Shown here piece after piece: positions 45,440 to 53,209 of a stretch of DNA of 64,000 nucleotides; within the stretch, counting starts at the first letter, position 1, and every line of letters starts with the position of its first letter. The position numbers and the translations under genes are program-made. Below the pieces are notes generated by a model. That model was not told where the DNA came from and searched no databases. It saw only the letters and a list, made by a program, of their open reading frames with translations. The stretch is from Clostridium_AQ sp900552125 (GTDB lineage Bacteria > Bacillota_I > Bacilli_A > Erysipelotrichales > Erysipelotrichaceae): the NCBI GenBank assembly GCA_037892765.1, contig JBBKBW010000005.1; one strand, given 5' to 3'.

Positions 45440-45697
45440 ATATAATTATAAAGCAAAAAAGCCCGTCCCTAGAGGGCGAGCTAGCGCGATACCACCTCAA
45501 TTTATTATAATCTCACGATTATAACCTTTGTAAGTTCAACAACTTCTCATAGATAACGTTATGACTCCGACTATCCCTTATCAGGATAATAGCTCCGTGG
45601 TGTATTCAAAACTTCTCAACGTATGGTTTTCACCAGCCACCATATCTCTTATGTCTCAGAAATTTTTACTATGTCACTTCTTTGCTTTTGTTTTATG
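45440..45697 (-). promoter_or_regulatory. T-box riboswitch, Tyr specifier (TAC)
   Basis: The minus-strand leader shows the Stem I AGAGA and GGCTGGTG elements, a specifier loop GAATACACC with TAC at 45604-45602, the T-box core AGGTGGTATCGCG at 45497-45485, and a terminator (GCTCGCCCT/GGGACGGGC plus six T, 45481-45455). The specifier-to-GGAG distance is the same as in the Met and Val T-boxes. It should raise expression of the importer when tRNA-Tyr is uncharged. Confidence 0.88.
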
Positions 45698-45702
45698 AAA
45701 TT

Positions 45703-45731
45703 ATCATAATGAATATGAAAATAATTGTCAA
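45703..45731 (-). promoter_or_regulatory. Promoter of the Tyr T-box operon
   Basis: On the minus strand TTGACA (45726-45731) and TATGAT (45703-45708) are spaced by 17 bp. Confidence 0.85.
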
Positions 45732-45813
45732 CACTTTTCTGAAAGAAATTAAAAATAATGATGTAAATCATTACATAAGTCTAATTAATCACAATTTCAT
45801 ACATTAAATGATT

Positions 45814-45851
45814 AAAAAAAGAACTTCTTACAGCGTTAGCCATAAGAGTTC
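45814..45851 (-). terminator. Terminator of the rnf operon
   Basis: On the minus strand GAACTCTTA pairs with TAAGAAGTTC and is followed by seven T, just after rnfB. Confidence 0.75.
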
Positions 45852-45855
45852 CATG

Positions 45856-46164
45856 TTATGGTTTTACTTTTGCACAAGTACCATCTGGTCCTGGTGTGTT
45901 ATTTAGATATTCAGCGATTGCTGCTTTCTGATCTGGCTTACAAGGTCTGCAAGTACCAACAACAGTGACTTCACCATTGACTAATGCTTCTGCTAACCCG
46001 CTGCATCCAGCATAGCCACAGCTACCGCAGTTATAATTTGGAAGCATGCTAGTAACTTTTTCTACTCGTTCATCTGCTTCAACACTTAAGAAACGGTCTG
46101 CGATTCCTAAGCCTAAACCAAGAATTGCACCCAAGACTAGCATCATAATGATTGCAGTTACCAT
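45856..46164 (-). CDS. rnfB: Minimal RnfB-like protein (cluster-binding domain only)
   Basis: A 102-residue protein: one N-terminal helix (about 3-22), then the RnfB-type iron-sulfur domain CGSCGYAGCSGLAEALVNGE...C with Cys46, Cys49, Cys54 and Cys72, plus extra Cys75 and Cys97. Normal RnfB continues with two or more ferredoxin-like [4Fe-4S] domains (total 260-330 residues). Here the gene stops in frame, a terminator follows directly, and no ferredoxin remnant is present. In Rnf complexes RnfB takes electrons from ferredoxin; this version would need another entry subunit. It is last in the rnfCDGEA operon. Confidence 0.8.
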   Translation of the reverse strand: MVTAIIMMLVLGAILGLGLGIADRFLSVEADERVEKVTSMLPNYNCGSCGYAGCSGLAEALVNGEVTVVGTCRPCKPDQKAAIAEYLNNTPGPDGTCAKVKP

Positions 46165-46179
46165 GGATTATACCCCTTT

Positions 46180-46350
46180 CTATTCATCATGTGCAGGATT
46201 GTTGCAGCAAGACAAATCATGACAACCCTTGCACTGTGCTTTTAAATCTTCACAGCCTTTAGGAAGCGGTGTTTTATGATTGAAGTGATATACCAATGCA
46301 TAAATAGCACCAAGTACTCCTAAATATAAGACAGGAAGTAAGGCTTTCAT
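46180..46350 (-). CDS. Five-Cys membrane mini-protein inside the rnf operon
   Basis: A 56-residue protein too short for most gene finders. ATG 46350 overlaps the rnfA stop (TAATG) and the stop codon is 15 bp before rnfB, so it is plainly in the operon. Residues 3-22 form a membrane helix; the tail has Cys33, Cys40, Cys43, Cys48 and Cys49 and several His. The pattern (helix then KGC...CKGC...CC) recalls FeoB-associated Cys-rich membrane proteins (PF12669), whose function is unknown. Between rnfA and a minimal rnfB it may bind a metal cluster or help assemble one; this is an inference. Confidence 0.75.
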   Translation of the reverse strand: MKALLPVLYLGVLGAIYALVYHFNHKTPLPKGCEDLKAQCKGCHDLSCCNNPAHDE

Positions 46351-46931
46351 TATACTAATCCCATTAATCCGCTAAATGCTAATGCCATGATTGCTGCAAC
46401 GATCAAGGCAATCGGATTTCCTTTCCAGGATTCTGGAGTATCACAAGCATCTAAACGCTCACGAATAGTTGAGAAAATATATAATACTAATGTAAATCCT
46501 ACAGGGATTGCGAAAGAATACGTAAGCATTTCCGCAAAATTATATCCACTGCTGATATTGTTTAAGGTAACATTTAATACAACACAGTTTGTTGTGATCA
46601 ATGGAAGATAAACCCCTAAAGCTTTATACAGAGATGGGCTTAGCTTTTTGATGATCATTTCAACTAACTGTACTAATGCCGCAATAACTAAAATGAATGT
46701 AATTAAATCCATGTATTGTAATCCTAAAGGTTCCAATACACCATAATATAAACCATAAGTTACAATAGATGCCGCTACAATAACGAATGTTACCGCAGCA
46801 CCCATTCCGATGGCAGAACTGCTTTTCTTGGATACTCCCATGAATGGACACATACCAAGAAACTGGTTTAGGACAACGTTATTAATGAATACAAACGTTA
46901 TCAGCATGACAAATAAATGACTCCAATCCAT
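46350..46931 (-). CDS. rnfA: Electron transport complex subunit RnfA
   Basis: A 193-residue membrane protein with six helices, including the Cys motifs in NNVVLNQFLGMCPFMGVSK and LITTNCVVLNVTL, which coordinate the membrane iron-sulfur cluster with RnfE. Normal length. Confidence 0.95.
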   Translation of the reverse strand: MDWSHLFVMLITFVFINNVVLNQFLGMCPFMGVSKKSSSAIGMGAAVTFVIVAASIVTYGLYYGVLEPLGLQYMDLITFILVIAALVQLVEMIIKKLSPSLYKALGVYLPLITTNCVVLNVTLNNISSGYNFAEMLTYSFAIPVGFTLVLYIFSTIRERLDACDTPESWKGNPIALIVAAIMALAFSGLMGLV

Positions 46932-46934
46932 CGT

Positions 46935-47585
46935 TTATTTCGCCTCCTTTTCCAGTTTTTTAGATTTGTATGCTTTATAAGCTGCAAGTCCAGCAGCTAA
47001 ACATGCAAATGTACAGAATGCTCCAAATGGCTGAGAGAACATAGAAATCGCAAAATCTTCAGGAATAATACGGATTGTAAAAATGTTCTGTGCCGCATTG
47101 AATGGATTATCAAAAGATAATACACCTGTTGAAAGAATCTGACGAATACAAGACATCAAAGTAATAGAAGCGGTATAACCTAACCCCATTCCTAATCCAT
47201 CTAATGCAGAATCTATAACACCATTCTTACTAGCAAACGCTTCTGCACGTCCTAGAATAATACAGTTAACAACAATCAGCGGTATAAATACACCTAGAGC
47301 CTCATCAAGGCTAGCAGCATAAGCTTTAATAAACATCTGAATGATTTTAACTAATGTTGCAATAATTACGATATATACCGGAATACGAATTTCAGATGGC
47401 GTAATATTACGAATCAAAGAAATAAGTACATTTGATAAAATCAATACAACGATAACTGCAACCCCCATACCAATCGCGTTATTTAATGATGTGGTAATTG
47501 CTAGTGTTGAACATAGTCCTAAATATAGTGAGAATACAGGATTTTCACGGATGAATCCTGCTGTAAAATTTTCTTTACGGTTCAT
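46935..47585 (-). CDS. rnfE: Electron transport complex subunit RnfE
   Basis: A 216-residue six-helix protein, homologous to RnfA with inverted topology. Motifs: ENPVFSLYLGLCSTLAITTS and IPLIVVNCIILGRAEAFA, with the cluster Cys residues. It lies 3 bp before rnfA. Confidence 0.94.
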   Translation of the reverse strand: MNRKENFTAGFIRENPVFSLYLGLCSTLAITTSLNNAIGMGVAVIVVLILSNVLISLIRNITPSEIRIPVYIVIIATLVKIIQMFIKAYAASLDEALGVFIPLIVVNCIILGRAEAFASKNGVIDSALDGLGMGLGYTASITLMSCIRQILSTGVLSFDNPFNAAQNIFTIRIIPEDFAISMFSQPFGAFCTFACLAAGLAAYKAYKSKKLEKEAK

Positions 47586-47599
47586 TCTTCATCCACCTC

Positions 47600-48118
47600 C
47601 TACTGTAATTTGTCAGCCTGATATTTAGCTGCTTCTTGGATTCCTTCAAGAATCGGTTTACTTGATAATGTAGCACCTGTTATTACATCATCTAAAATTT
47701 CATCAGTAGTTGCATCTTTTCCTTTTAATGAATCACGGAATGGCTGTTCGGTTACTTTGGAACCTAAACCTTTCGTATCACCATTAGAAATTGCAACATA
47801 ATCATAAACTGTACCATCTTCATTTAATGCTACTAAGAAACTAGTACCACCATCATAACCTACTACATTCATTTTGAAAATATATCCTTTTCCTTCTACA
47901 GAAAAGATTTTTTCAATAGTTTCTGATACATCTTTTTCCACTACTTCAAATGCATCATCACTAACATCTGGATAAATAATTTTTAAATTTTCTTTTTCAG
48001 CCGCCAATTCATTAGCCGCAATTACAGGAGCAGTCATATTGTTTGCAAACGCTAACGCTCCTCCAGCCAAAGCTGCAATCAGAGCTAAGAAAACAGTCAG
48101 ATGAAGTATCTTTTTCAT
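47600..48118 (-). CDS. rnfG: Electron transport complex subunit RnfG (flavinylated)
   Basis: A 172-residue protein: membrane anchor (about 5-27) and extracytoplasmic FMN-binding domain. The motif DDVITGATLSS (147-150 TGAT) is the ApbE flavinylation site, the acceptor being Thr150. FMN is expected to be linked by a phosphoester. It is short but complete. Confidence 0.92.
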   Translation of the reverse strand: MKKILHLTVFLALIAALAGGALAFANNMTAPVIAANELAAEKENLKIIYPDVSDDAFEVVEKDVSETIEKIFSVEGKGYIFKMNVVGYDGGTSFLVALNEDGTVYDYVAISNGDTKGLGSKVTEQPFRDSLKGKDATTDEILDDVITGATLSSKPILEGIQEAAKYQADKLQ

Positions 48119-48129
48119 GTTCTTACCTC

Positions 48130-49632
48130 CTAATATCCTAGAGCTTTACGCACTTCTTCAACCGCACGAACAGCAGATTTAGATGAGAACGTAGCTCCTG
48201 AAACTGCATCATTTTTCTCTACAGTTATATCATTTTTTAAATCCATACCAGCAAACTGATCTAAGAATACTGGATTATCAATCTTATCACCTACATACTC
48301 AGTATCATTGATTTCCGTAGGTACAACACTAACGATTTTATCGTCTTTTACTGTAATATCAAACTTATTGTAGATATTTGGATCTGTGCTGGATGCATAT
48401 CCTTGTGCTTCTACATGGAAAGTAGTCGAGCCATCTTCATTTTCTGTCTGCCCGCTTACTTTTGCATCAAAATTATTTACATCTTCATCAGATGTACTAA
48501 TCATTACTGCAGGATCTGGTTCTCTTGCTTCAATTACATTAGCAGCTAGTAATACACTGCCTAATCCAACTACGGCTACACTCGCAAAGATAATTCTTGC
48601 TTTCTTACGAAGTGCCAATTGTTTTCCAGATAAGCTTTTTTCAATCATTGGTGAAAGCATATTCATCAATAAGATTGAATATAAACATCCCTCAGGAAGG
48701 TTTGCTTTGATACGGATCAGCACTGTTAATATTGCTGCACCTAACGCAAAGATACAGCGACCTTGTGCACTCGTTGGAGAAGTAACTGGATCTGTCAACA
48801 TAAATACAGCTCCAAACATAACTCCACCAGTTAATAGATGCAATAATGGATACCAGATATAACCAGGAAGACTTCCATAGTTTCCTACTCCACGCATTAA
48901 GGCAATCGCAAATGTTAACACAAAGATACTGCCTAGATAAATCACTGGTACTCGCCAATCAATTACTTTACGAATTGCTAATACAACACCTACTAATAAG
49001 ATTACCAATGCACTCGTTTCTCCGATTGCACCTGGATACCAGCCAGTAAATAATGTCTGCAAACCGCCAATCTGATCAAACATTTCTGTGATCATTTCTG
49101 GATTTACAACTAACCAGTTAAAGTCATTCGCAATCACTGTTGTAGGTGTTGCTGATGTGATTACATCAGTAGTTGCCCCAACGAATGTCGCAAAAATTAC
49201 TGCTCTACCAACAGCCGCTGGATTGAAAATGTTATTTCCAAATCCTCCAAATACTAGTTTTGCAAAGAAAATCGCAAAGAAAGTAGCTACTCCTAATGCA
49301 TATGGACTAATGCTGATTGGACACATCAATGTCAGAATAATTGCTGTAATCCATCCAAAAGATCCGCTTAGGAATTTCTTTATGTATGTGAAATCAAATT
49401 TCGCTCCTTTTTTCATGAAGAATGCCCATGCAGTTTCAGTAACAAGTGCTACAACTAAAGAAACTATCAATAGTTTCACTGCCTGCATAGCATATTTCAT
49501 GCCATATACCTGATGATAATAGAATAATGAAAAAGCAAATACTACAAGCAATCCAATCATCAGCTCTAACATGATCTGTTTTGTACTTTGTTTTTGACGT
49601 AAGTTAGGTGATGCATTAAATACAAACTTCAT
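48130..49632 (-). CDS. rnfD: RnfD fused to an extra C-terminal FMN-binding domain
   Basis: A 500-residue protein; ordinary RnfD is about 320. Residues 1-345 form the RnfD membrane core with about ten helices, including FGNNIFNPAAVGRAVIF and TDVITSATPTT, where Thr162 is the expected flavinylated residue (the usual SGAT reads TSAT). After a final helix (about 345-365), residues 385-500 form a second, extracytoplasmic FMN_bind domain ending in DAVSGATFSSKSAV, a canonical ApbE site with Thr481. The operon thus encodes three predicted covalent flavin sites: two in RnfD and one in RnfG. It lies between rnfC (13 bp) and rnfG (11 bp). No frameshift is needed to read the fusion. Confidence 0.92.
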   Translation of the reverse strand: MKFVFNASPNLRQKQSTKQIMLELMIGLLVVFAFSLFYYHQVYGMKYAMQAVKLLIVSLVVALVTETAWAFFMKKGAKFDFTYIKKFLSGSFGWITAIILTLMCPISISPYALGVATFFAIFFAKLVFGGFGNNIFNPAAVGRAVIFATFVGATTDVITSATPTTVIANDFNWLVVNPEMITEMFDQIGGLQTLFTGWYPGAIGETSALVILLVGVVLAIRKVIDWRVPVIYLGSIFVLTFAIALMRGVGNYGSLPGYIWYPLLHLLTGGVMFGAVFMLTDPVTSPTSAQGRCIFALGAAILTVLIRIKANLPEGCLYSILLMNMLSPMIEKSLSGKQLALRKKARIIFASVAVVGLGSVLLAANVIEAREPDPAVMISTSDEDVNNFDAKVSGQTENEDGSTTFHVEAQGYASSTDPNIYNKFDITVKDDKIVSVVPTEINDTEYVGDKIDNPVFLDQFAGMDLKNDITVEKNDAVSGATFSSKSAVRAVEEVRKALGY

Positions 49633-49645
49633 ACGTTACCCTCCC

Positions 49646-50941
49646 TTACTGCTTGGCCAGCATCAGCTGACGTTTTGCTCGACGAACATTTTCTGTCACA
49701 TCTAATCGAGATGGACAAATATATGTACAAAGACCACACTCTATACAATCCATTGCACATAGTTTTTCCACTGTTGCTTTATCGTTTGTTTTATTAGCCT
49801 GTGCAATACGTACCGGCTGTAAGCCTGCAGGACAATGATCAGAACATTTACCGCAACGCAGACAGGCAATACTGTCGAATGGTTTATTTTCTAATACCGT
49901 GATGGCATTCATATTACGATCTACAACAAACATATCATTGACGATTGTTTTACCCATCATAGGTCCACCAGCAATCAATTTTACTTCTTCACATGCATAA
50001 CCGCCACATGCAGCGATAACTTCACTTGCTGGAACACCAACCGGTACACTAACATTCATAGGTTCTTTAACTGCATTTCCTGATACAGTCAAGGTCTTTG
50101 TCACAATCGGTTTTCCGTATAATAACGCTTCACCAAAAGCAATTGCAGTAGTCGCATTATTGACAATTGCCCCAACTTCACTTGGAAGTCGATCATATTC
50201 TTTATGCATGATTTCACGCACTAACACTCGTTCCCAGCCCATAGGATATACATCAGGAACAGCTTTTACACTGCATCCTTCAATTCCTTTAATGGCATCT
50301 TCCACAAACTTAATTAAATCTGGGTGTGTCTTTTTGATCGCAATGACAACTTCTGGTGCCATTGCCATTTTCTTCATTGCGGCAATACCAGTCACAAACT
50401 CTTCTTTATGTGCCTGAACCATTTTATAATCCGCAGTAATTAATGGTTCACACTCAACTGCATTGATAATCAGCTTTGTGATATCTTTCGCAAACTTATA
50501 TTTTACATAAGTTGGGAATCCTGCACCACCAAGTCCAATGATTCCTGCATTCATCATAAAGTCAATTAACGTTGTGCGATCAGCTGTTTTATAATCCAGT
50601 GGTTCAAAAGCCTGTACCTGTTCATACTTCCCATCATTTTCAATTACTAAATGATTCACTGGCTTCAAGGAAGAATGCATGCGTTTCTCAATTTTGCCGA
50701 TCGTACCAGAAACACTTGCATAAATAGGAACAATATTGCGTTCATTGCACTGGGCAATTTTTGTTCCCACATAAACATGGTCGCCTTCATTTACTAGAAC
50801 ATCTACATTTACAGAAGATCCGCAAATCAAAGGTATATATACCTTATTATTGGCTTTTACTTCTTTGATGTCTACATGGTCACTTAACTCTTTGTGTCCA
50901 GGAATGTGCTCACGCATCGGTCCTTTAAACAATGACATCAT
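49646..50941 (-). CDS. rnfC: Electron transport complex subunit RnfC
   Basis: A 431-residue peripheral subunit with the NAD/FMN-binding fold of NuoF (IIGLGGAGFPTYVKY, AVECEPLITADY, GAIVNNATTAIAFGEAL) and two [4Fe-4S] motifs near the C terminus, CLRCGKCSDHCPAGLQP and CIECGLCTYICPSRLDV. It has a short N-terminal barrel sandwich. It oxidises or reduces NAD. The start is ATG 50941 with AAGGTGA nearby; ATG 50938 is equally possible. First gene of the operon. Its C-terminal region lacks the long Ala-rich tail of proteobacterial RnfC. Confidence 0.94.
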   Translation of the reverse strand: MMSLFKGPMREHIPGHKELSDHVDIKEVKANNKVYIPLICGSSVNVDVLVNEGDHVYVGTKIAQCNERNIVPIYASVSGTIGKIEKRMHSSLKPVNHLVIENDGKYEQVQAFEPLDYKTADRTTLIDFMMNAGIIGLGGAGFPTYVKYKFAKDITKLIINAVECEPLITADYKMVQAHKEEFVTGIAAMKKMAMAPEVVIAIKKTHPDLIKFVEDAIKGIEGCSVKAVPDVYPMGWERVLVREIMHKEYDRLPSEVGAIVNNATTAIAFGEALLYGKPIVTKTLTVSGNAVKEPMNVSVPVGVPASEVIAACGGYACEEVKLIAGGPMMGKTIVNDMFVVDRNMNAITVLENKPFDSIACLRCGKCSDHCPAGLQPVRIAQANKTNDKATVEKLCAMDCIECGLCTYICPSRLDVTENVRRAKRQLMLAKQ

Positions 50942-51191
50942 AGTCACCTTACCTTTCTCTAATCTTCCAATTGCACACAAATTTATTTAATTGCATACAT
51001 TGGTAATTATAACATCTTCACAGACTGATAAAAAGAGAAATTTATATTTTTTCCGAAAAGAAACCCATACTTCCCCCATATTTCAAACACAAAGAATGGG
51101 ATATCCATAATTTTCTTATTTCAAGTATGTTTATAAAATAGATATAATTCCTTTTTTCTAGTAAAATACTTTCAAAATCGCAAAATAATGT

Positions 51192-51197
51192 TATAAT
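51192..51197 (+). promoter_or_regulatory. Probable -10 box of apbE
   Basis: TATAAT at 51192-51197 lies 17 bp before the apbE start. A clear -35 is not seen; TTCAAA at 51171-51176 would have a short spacer. The 270 bp between rnfC and apbE must also hold the rnf promoter, which I could not pinpoint. Confidence 0.45.
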
Positions 51198-51213
51198 GAC
51201 AAACGGTGATGAA

Positions 51214-52323
51214 ATGAAAAAAATATTAAGTGTTCTACTCATGCTTCTTGCAGTGAGTGGCTGTACAGAAAAAGAACCAGAAAGATATTCTATGAGTGCT
51301 ACCGATATTGGTTTTGATACTGTTGTATCCTTTATAGCTTATACCGATAGTGAAGCAGAATTTGAAAAGTATAGTGATAAATTAAAAGAATTATTTTTAC
51401 ACTATGACCATTTATTCGATAAATACAACTCATACGATGGTATAAACAATATTAAGACTATCAATGATAATGCTGGAAAACAAAGTGTAGAAGTCGACCC
51501 TGCTGTTATTGATCTCTTAACTCTTTCAAAGCAATATGATTCCATAAGCAGCCATCAGTTTGATATCACGATGGGAAGTGTCTTCAACATCTGGCATGAT
51601 TATCGCGAAGAAGGAACAATTGCTAATCAGAATGGTACAGAAAGCAAAATTCCATCTATGAGTGAATTAGAAGAAGCTCAAAAGCATACCGGCTGGGAAC
51701 ATGTTCAGATTGATGAAGAAAACAATACCGTATATATTGATGATCCTAACGTTTCTTTAGATGTTGGTGGAGTCGCAAAAGGCTTTGCGGTAGAATTAAT
51801 TGCAGAAGAATTAGAGAGTGAAGGTTTGGAGCATGCTATTATCAACGGTGGAGGTAACATCCGTCTTATTGGAAACAAGCCTGTAGATGATACATGGTCT
51901 GTAGGTATTCAAATTCCTAATCTAAATGCTCAAGCTACTGACTCTTTAGTTTCTATTAAATCAAATGGAGATACTTCTTTTGTGACAAGTGGAGATTATC
52001 AGCGTTATTACACATATAATGGAGAAATCATGCATCATATCATTGATCCTGATACTCTAATGCCTGCTAGACATTGCCGTTCTGTAACAGTTATTACTAA
52101 GAACAGCGGTATTGCGGATATCCTTTCTACAACTCTATACTCAATGACACATCAGGAAGGCGTTGAATTATTAAATAAACTAAAAGAAGAAGAAGGTATT
52201 GAAGCTAACGCAATTTGGGTCTATGATGAAAATCAGCCAAAAGAAGATGATACAGAATCTTTCTCAAAAGATGGCTATGAAATCGTATTTAGCGATGGCT
52301 TAAAAGATGCAATATCACAATAG
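51214..52323 (+). CDS. apbE: FAD:protein FMN transferase (ApbE), lipoprotein
   Basis: A 369-residue lipoprotein with lipobox AVSGC. ApbE moves FMN from FAD onto Thr/Ser of [ST]GA[TS] motifs. Seen: MGSVFNIWHDY, SLDVGGVAKGFAVELIAEELESEGLEHAIINGGGNIRLIG, TSGDYQRYYTYNGEIMHHIIDPDTLMPA, and ADILSTTLYSM, all family motifs with magnesium and FAD ligands. It is divergent from rnfCDGEA and should modify RnfD and RnfG. ATG 51214 follows GGTGATGA; six upstream codons are open but carry no ribosome site. Confidence 0.94.
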   Translation: MKKILSVLLMLLAVSGCTEKEPERYSMSATDIGFDTVVSFIAYTDSEAEFEKYSDKLKELFLHYDHLFDKYNSYDGINNIKTINDNAGKQSVEVDPAVIDLLTLSKQYDSISSHQFDITMGSVFNIWHDYREEGTIANQNGTESKIPSMSELEEAQKHTGWEHVQIDEENNTVYIDDPNVSLDVGGVAKGFAVELIAEELESEGLEHAIINGGGNIRLIGNKPVDDTWSVGIQIPNLNAQATDSLVSIKSNGDTSFVTSGDYQRYYTYNGEIMHHIIDPDTLMPARHCRSVTVITKNSGIADILSTTLYSMTHQEGVELLNKLKEEEGIEANAIWVYDENQPKEDDTESFSKDGYEIVFSDGLKDAISQ

Positions 52324-52328
52324 CAGTC

Positions 52329-52373
52329 AAAAAACTAGAGTTTATTCCTCTCAGAATTTTCTCTAGTTTTTAT
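52329..52373 (+). terminator. Terminator of apbE
   Basis: AAAAACTAGAG pairs with CTCTAGTTTTT around an 18-20 base loop, followed by T-rich sequence. Confidence 0.75.
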
Positions 52374-52420
52374 TTTACTATTTTTATGCTTATAACCCTC
52401 ATGCAAATCTTTTAGATTAC

Positions 52421-52663
52421 TTATTTTATATGTGCAGTTATAATCGTATAACTATGTGAGTTAATGGTTATTTTTATATTATCAATCTCACAATACCAAT
52501 TCTTTCCCTTTTTATAAATATTACATTTATTATCTAGTACTTTGCTCTTACAATATTCTACAACATCATTAATATCTAACTTAAGGTTTTTCTTAATTCT
52601 ATTTGCACCTAATTCTGTAGTGTGAACCTTATCTATATTAGATAACAAAATTTCTTCATTCAT
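52421..52663 (-). CDS. DUF3781 family protein
   Basis: An 80-residue protein matching the pattern of DUF3781: NIDKVHTTELGANRIKKNLKLDINDVVEYCKSK, then KKGKNWYCEIDNIKITINSHSYTIITAHIK. The domain is nearly complete. Members are short cytoplasmic proteins of unknown role. ATG 52663; it has no clear partner gene. Confidence 0.85.
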   Translation of the reverse strand: MNEEILLSNIDKVHTTELGANRIKKNLKLDINDVVEYCKSKVLDNKCNIYKKGKNWYCEIDNIKITINSHSYTIITAHIK

Positions 52664-52684
52664 ATATTACCTGCCCCTTATATT

Positions 52685-52816
52685 CTAGCTTATAGAAATT
52701 GCTACTAACGATTTTAGCATTTTCCTCTTACATATCACACACCCAATATCCAATGCATATTGAGCTAAATGCAGAAAATCATGGAAACCTATATAATAAT
52801 TCATTTCCTTTCCCAT
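52685..52816 (-). CDS. Possible small protein of 43 residues
   Basis: An open frame from ATG 52816 to TAG 52685, partly hydrophobic (YYIGFHDFLHLAQYALDIGCVICKRK). There is no strong ribosome site before the first ATG; a GGGAAAGGAA lies before the second ATG five codons in. I recognise no family. It may be a chance frame or a gene remnant. Confidence 0.25.
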   Translation of the reverse strand: MGKEMNYYIGFHDFLHLAQYALDIGCVICKRKMLKSLVAISIS

Positions 52817-52853
52817 AGACTAAATACCTCGTAAAATTCCAATTTATTATTTC

Positions 52854-53052
52854 TTATTTATTATTTTCATCGTCTATTTCATTGTTTTTATTTCTAATTT
52901 GATTAGTTGATCCAATACAAAGGAATGCAGAACCCAAACATAGCCAAACCACACCAGAAGAAAATCCTGTACTAAAAAACTTAGTAATAGCGACTATGTA
53001 AAATAACACTGATGCTAAATAGTATAAGTGTATTGTTTTTTTTACTGTTCAT
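52854..53052 (-). pseudogene. Small membrane protein gene frameshifted in an A8 tract
   Basis: GAGAGG precedes ATG 53052, which opens MNSKK. The frame then stops early, but the next frame continues cleanly with TIHLYYLASVLFYIVAITKFF, STGFSSGVVWLCLGSAFLCIGS and a charged tail to TAA 52854. Removing one base from the run of eight A (53036-53043) joins both parts into a protein of about 65 residues with two membrane helices. Either a real frameshift, a slippage-controlled gene or a sequencing error. The family has no name I know. Confidence 0.6.
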
Positions 53053-53138
53053 AAAGTTTTATCCTCTCATAAAATCATCTAAATTTCTTTATAAGAATTA
53101 TACCATGAATAGATTATATATCCAGTTCTTTTCTGCTT

Positions 53139-53195
53139 TGTATGTATACATACAAAGTGATATGACATTTGCTTATTATAAGTCATATCACTTTT
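53139..53195. terminator. Palindrome and terminator-like hairpin after valS
   Basis: AAAGTGATATGAC (53154-53166) pairs with GTCATATCACTTT (53182-53194), with a strong T-run on the plus strand and a weaker one on the minus strand. A perfect 16 bp palindrome TGTATGTATACATACA (53139-53154) adjoins it. It is the likely end of the valS transcript. Confidence 0.5.
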
Positions 53196-53209
53196 TTATT
53201 AAAGAAATA

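Noticed and set aside
45420..45500. N-terminal extension of the substrate-binding lipoprotein
   Set aside because: The extra codons are a translation of the T-box terminator; the lipoprotein signal starts at 45419 with a good ribosome site.
48386..49513. Plus-strand open frames inside rnfD
   Set aside because: Shadows of the RnfD membrane helices; no start signal.
51042..51242. Minus-strand open frame of 66 codons between rnfC and apbE
   Set aside because: It overlaps the apbE promoter and signal peptide and has no ribosome site.
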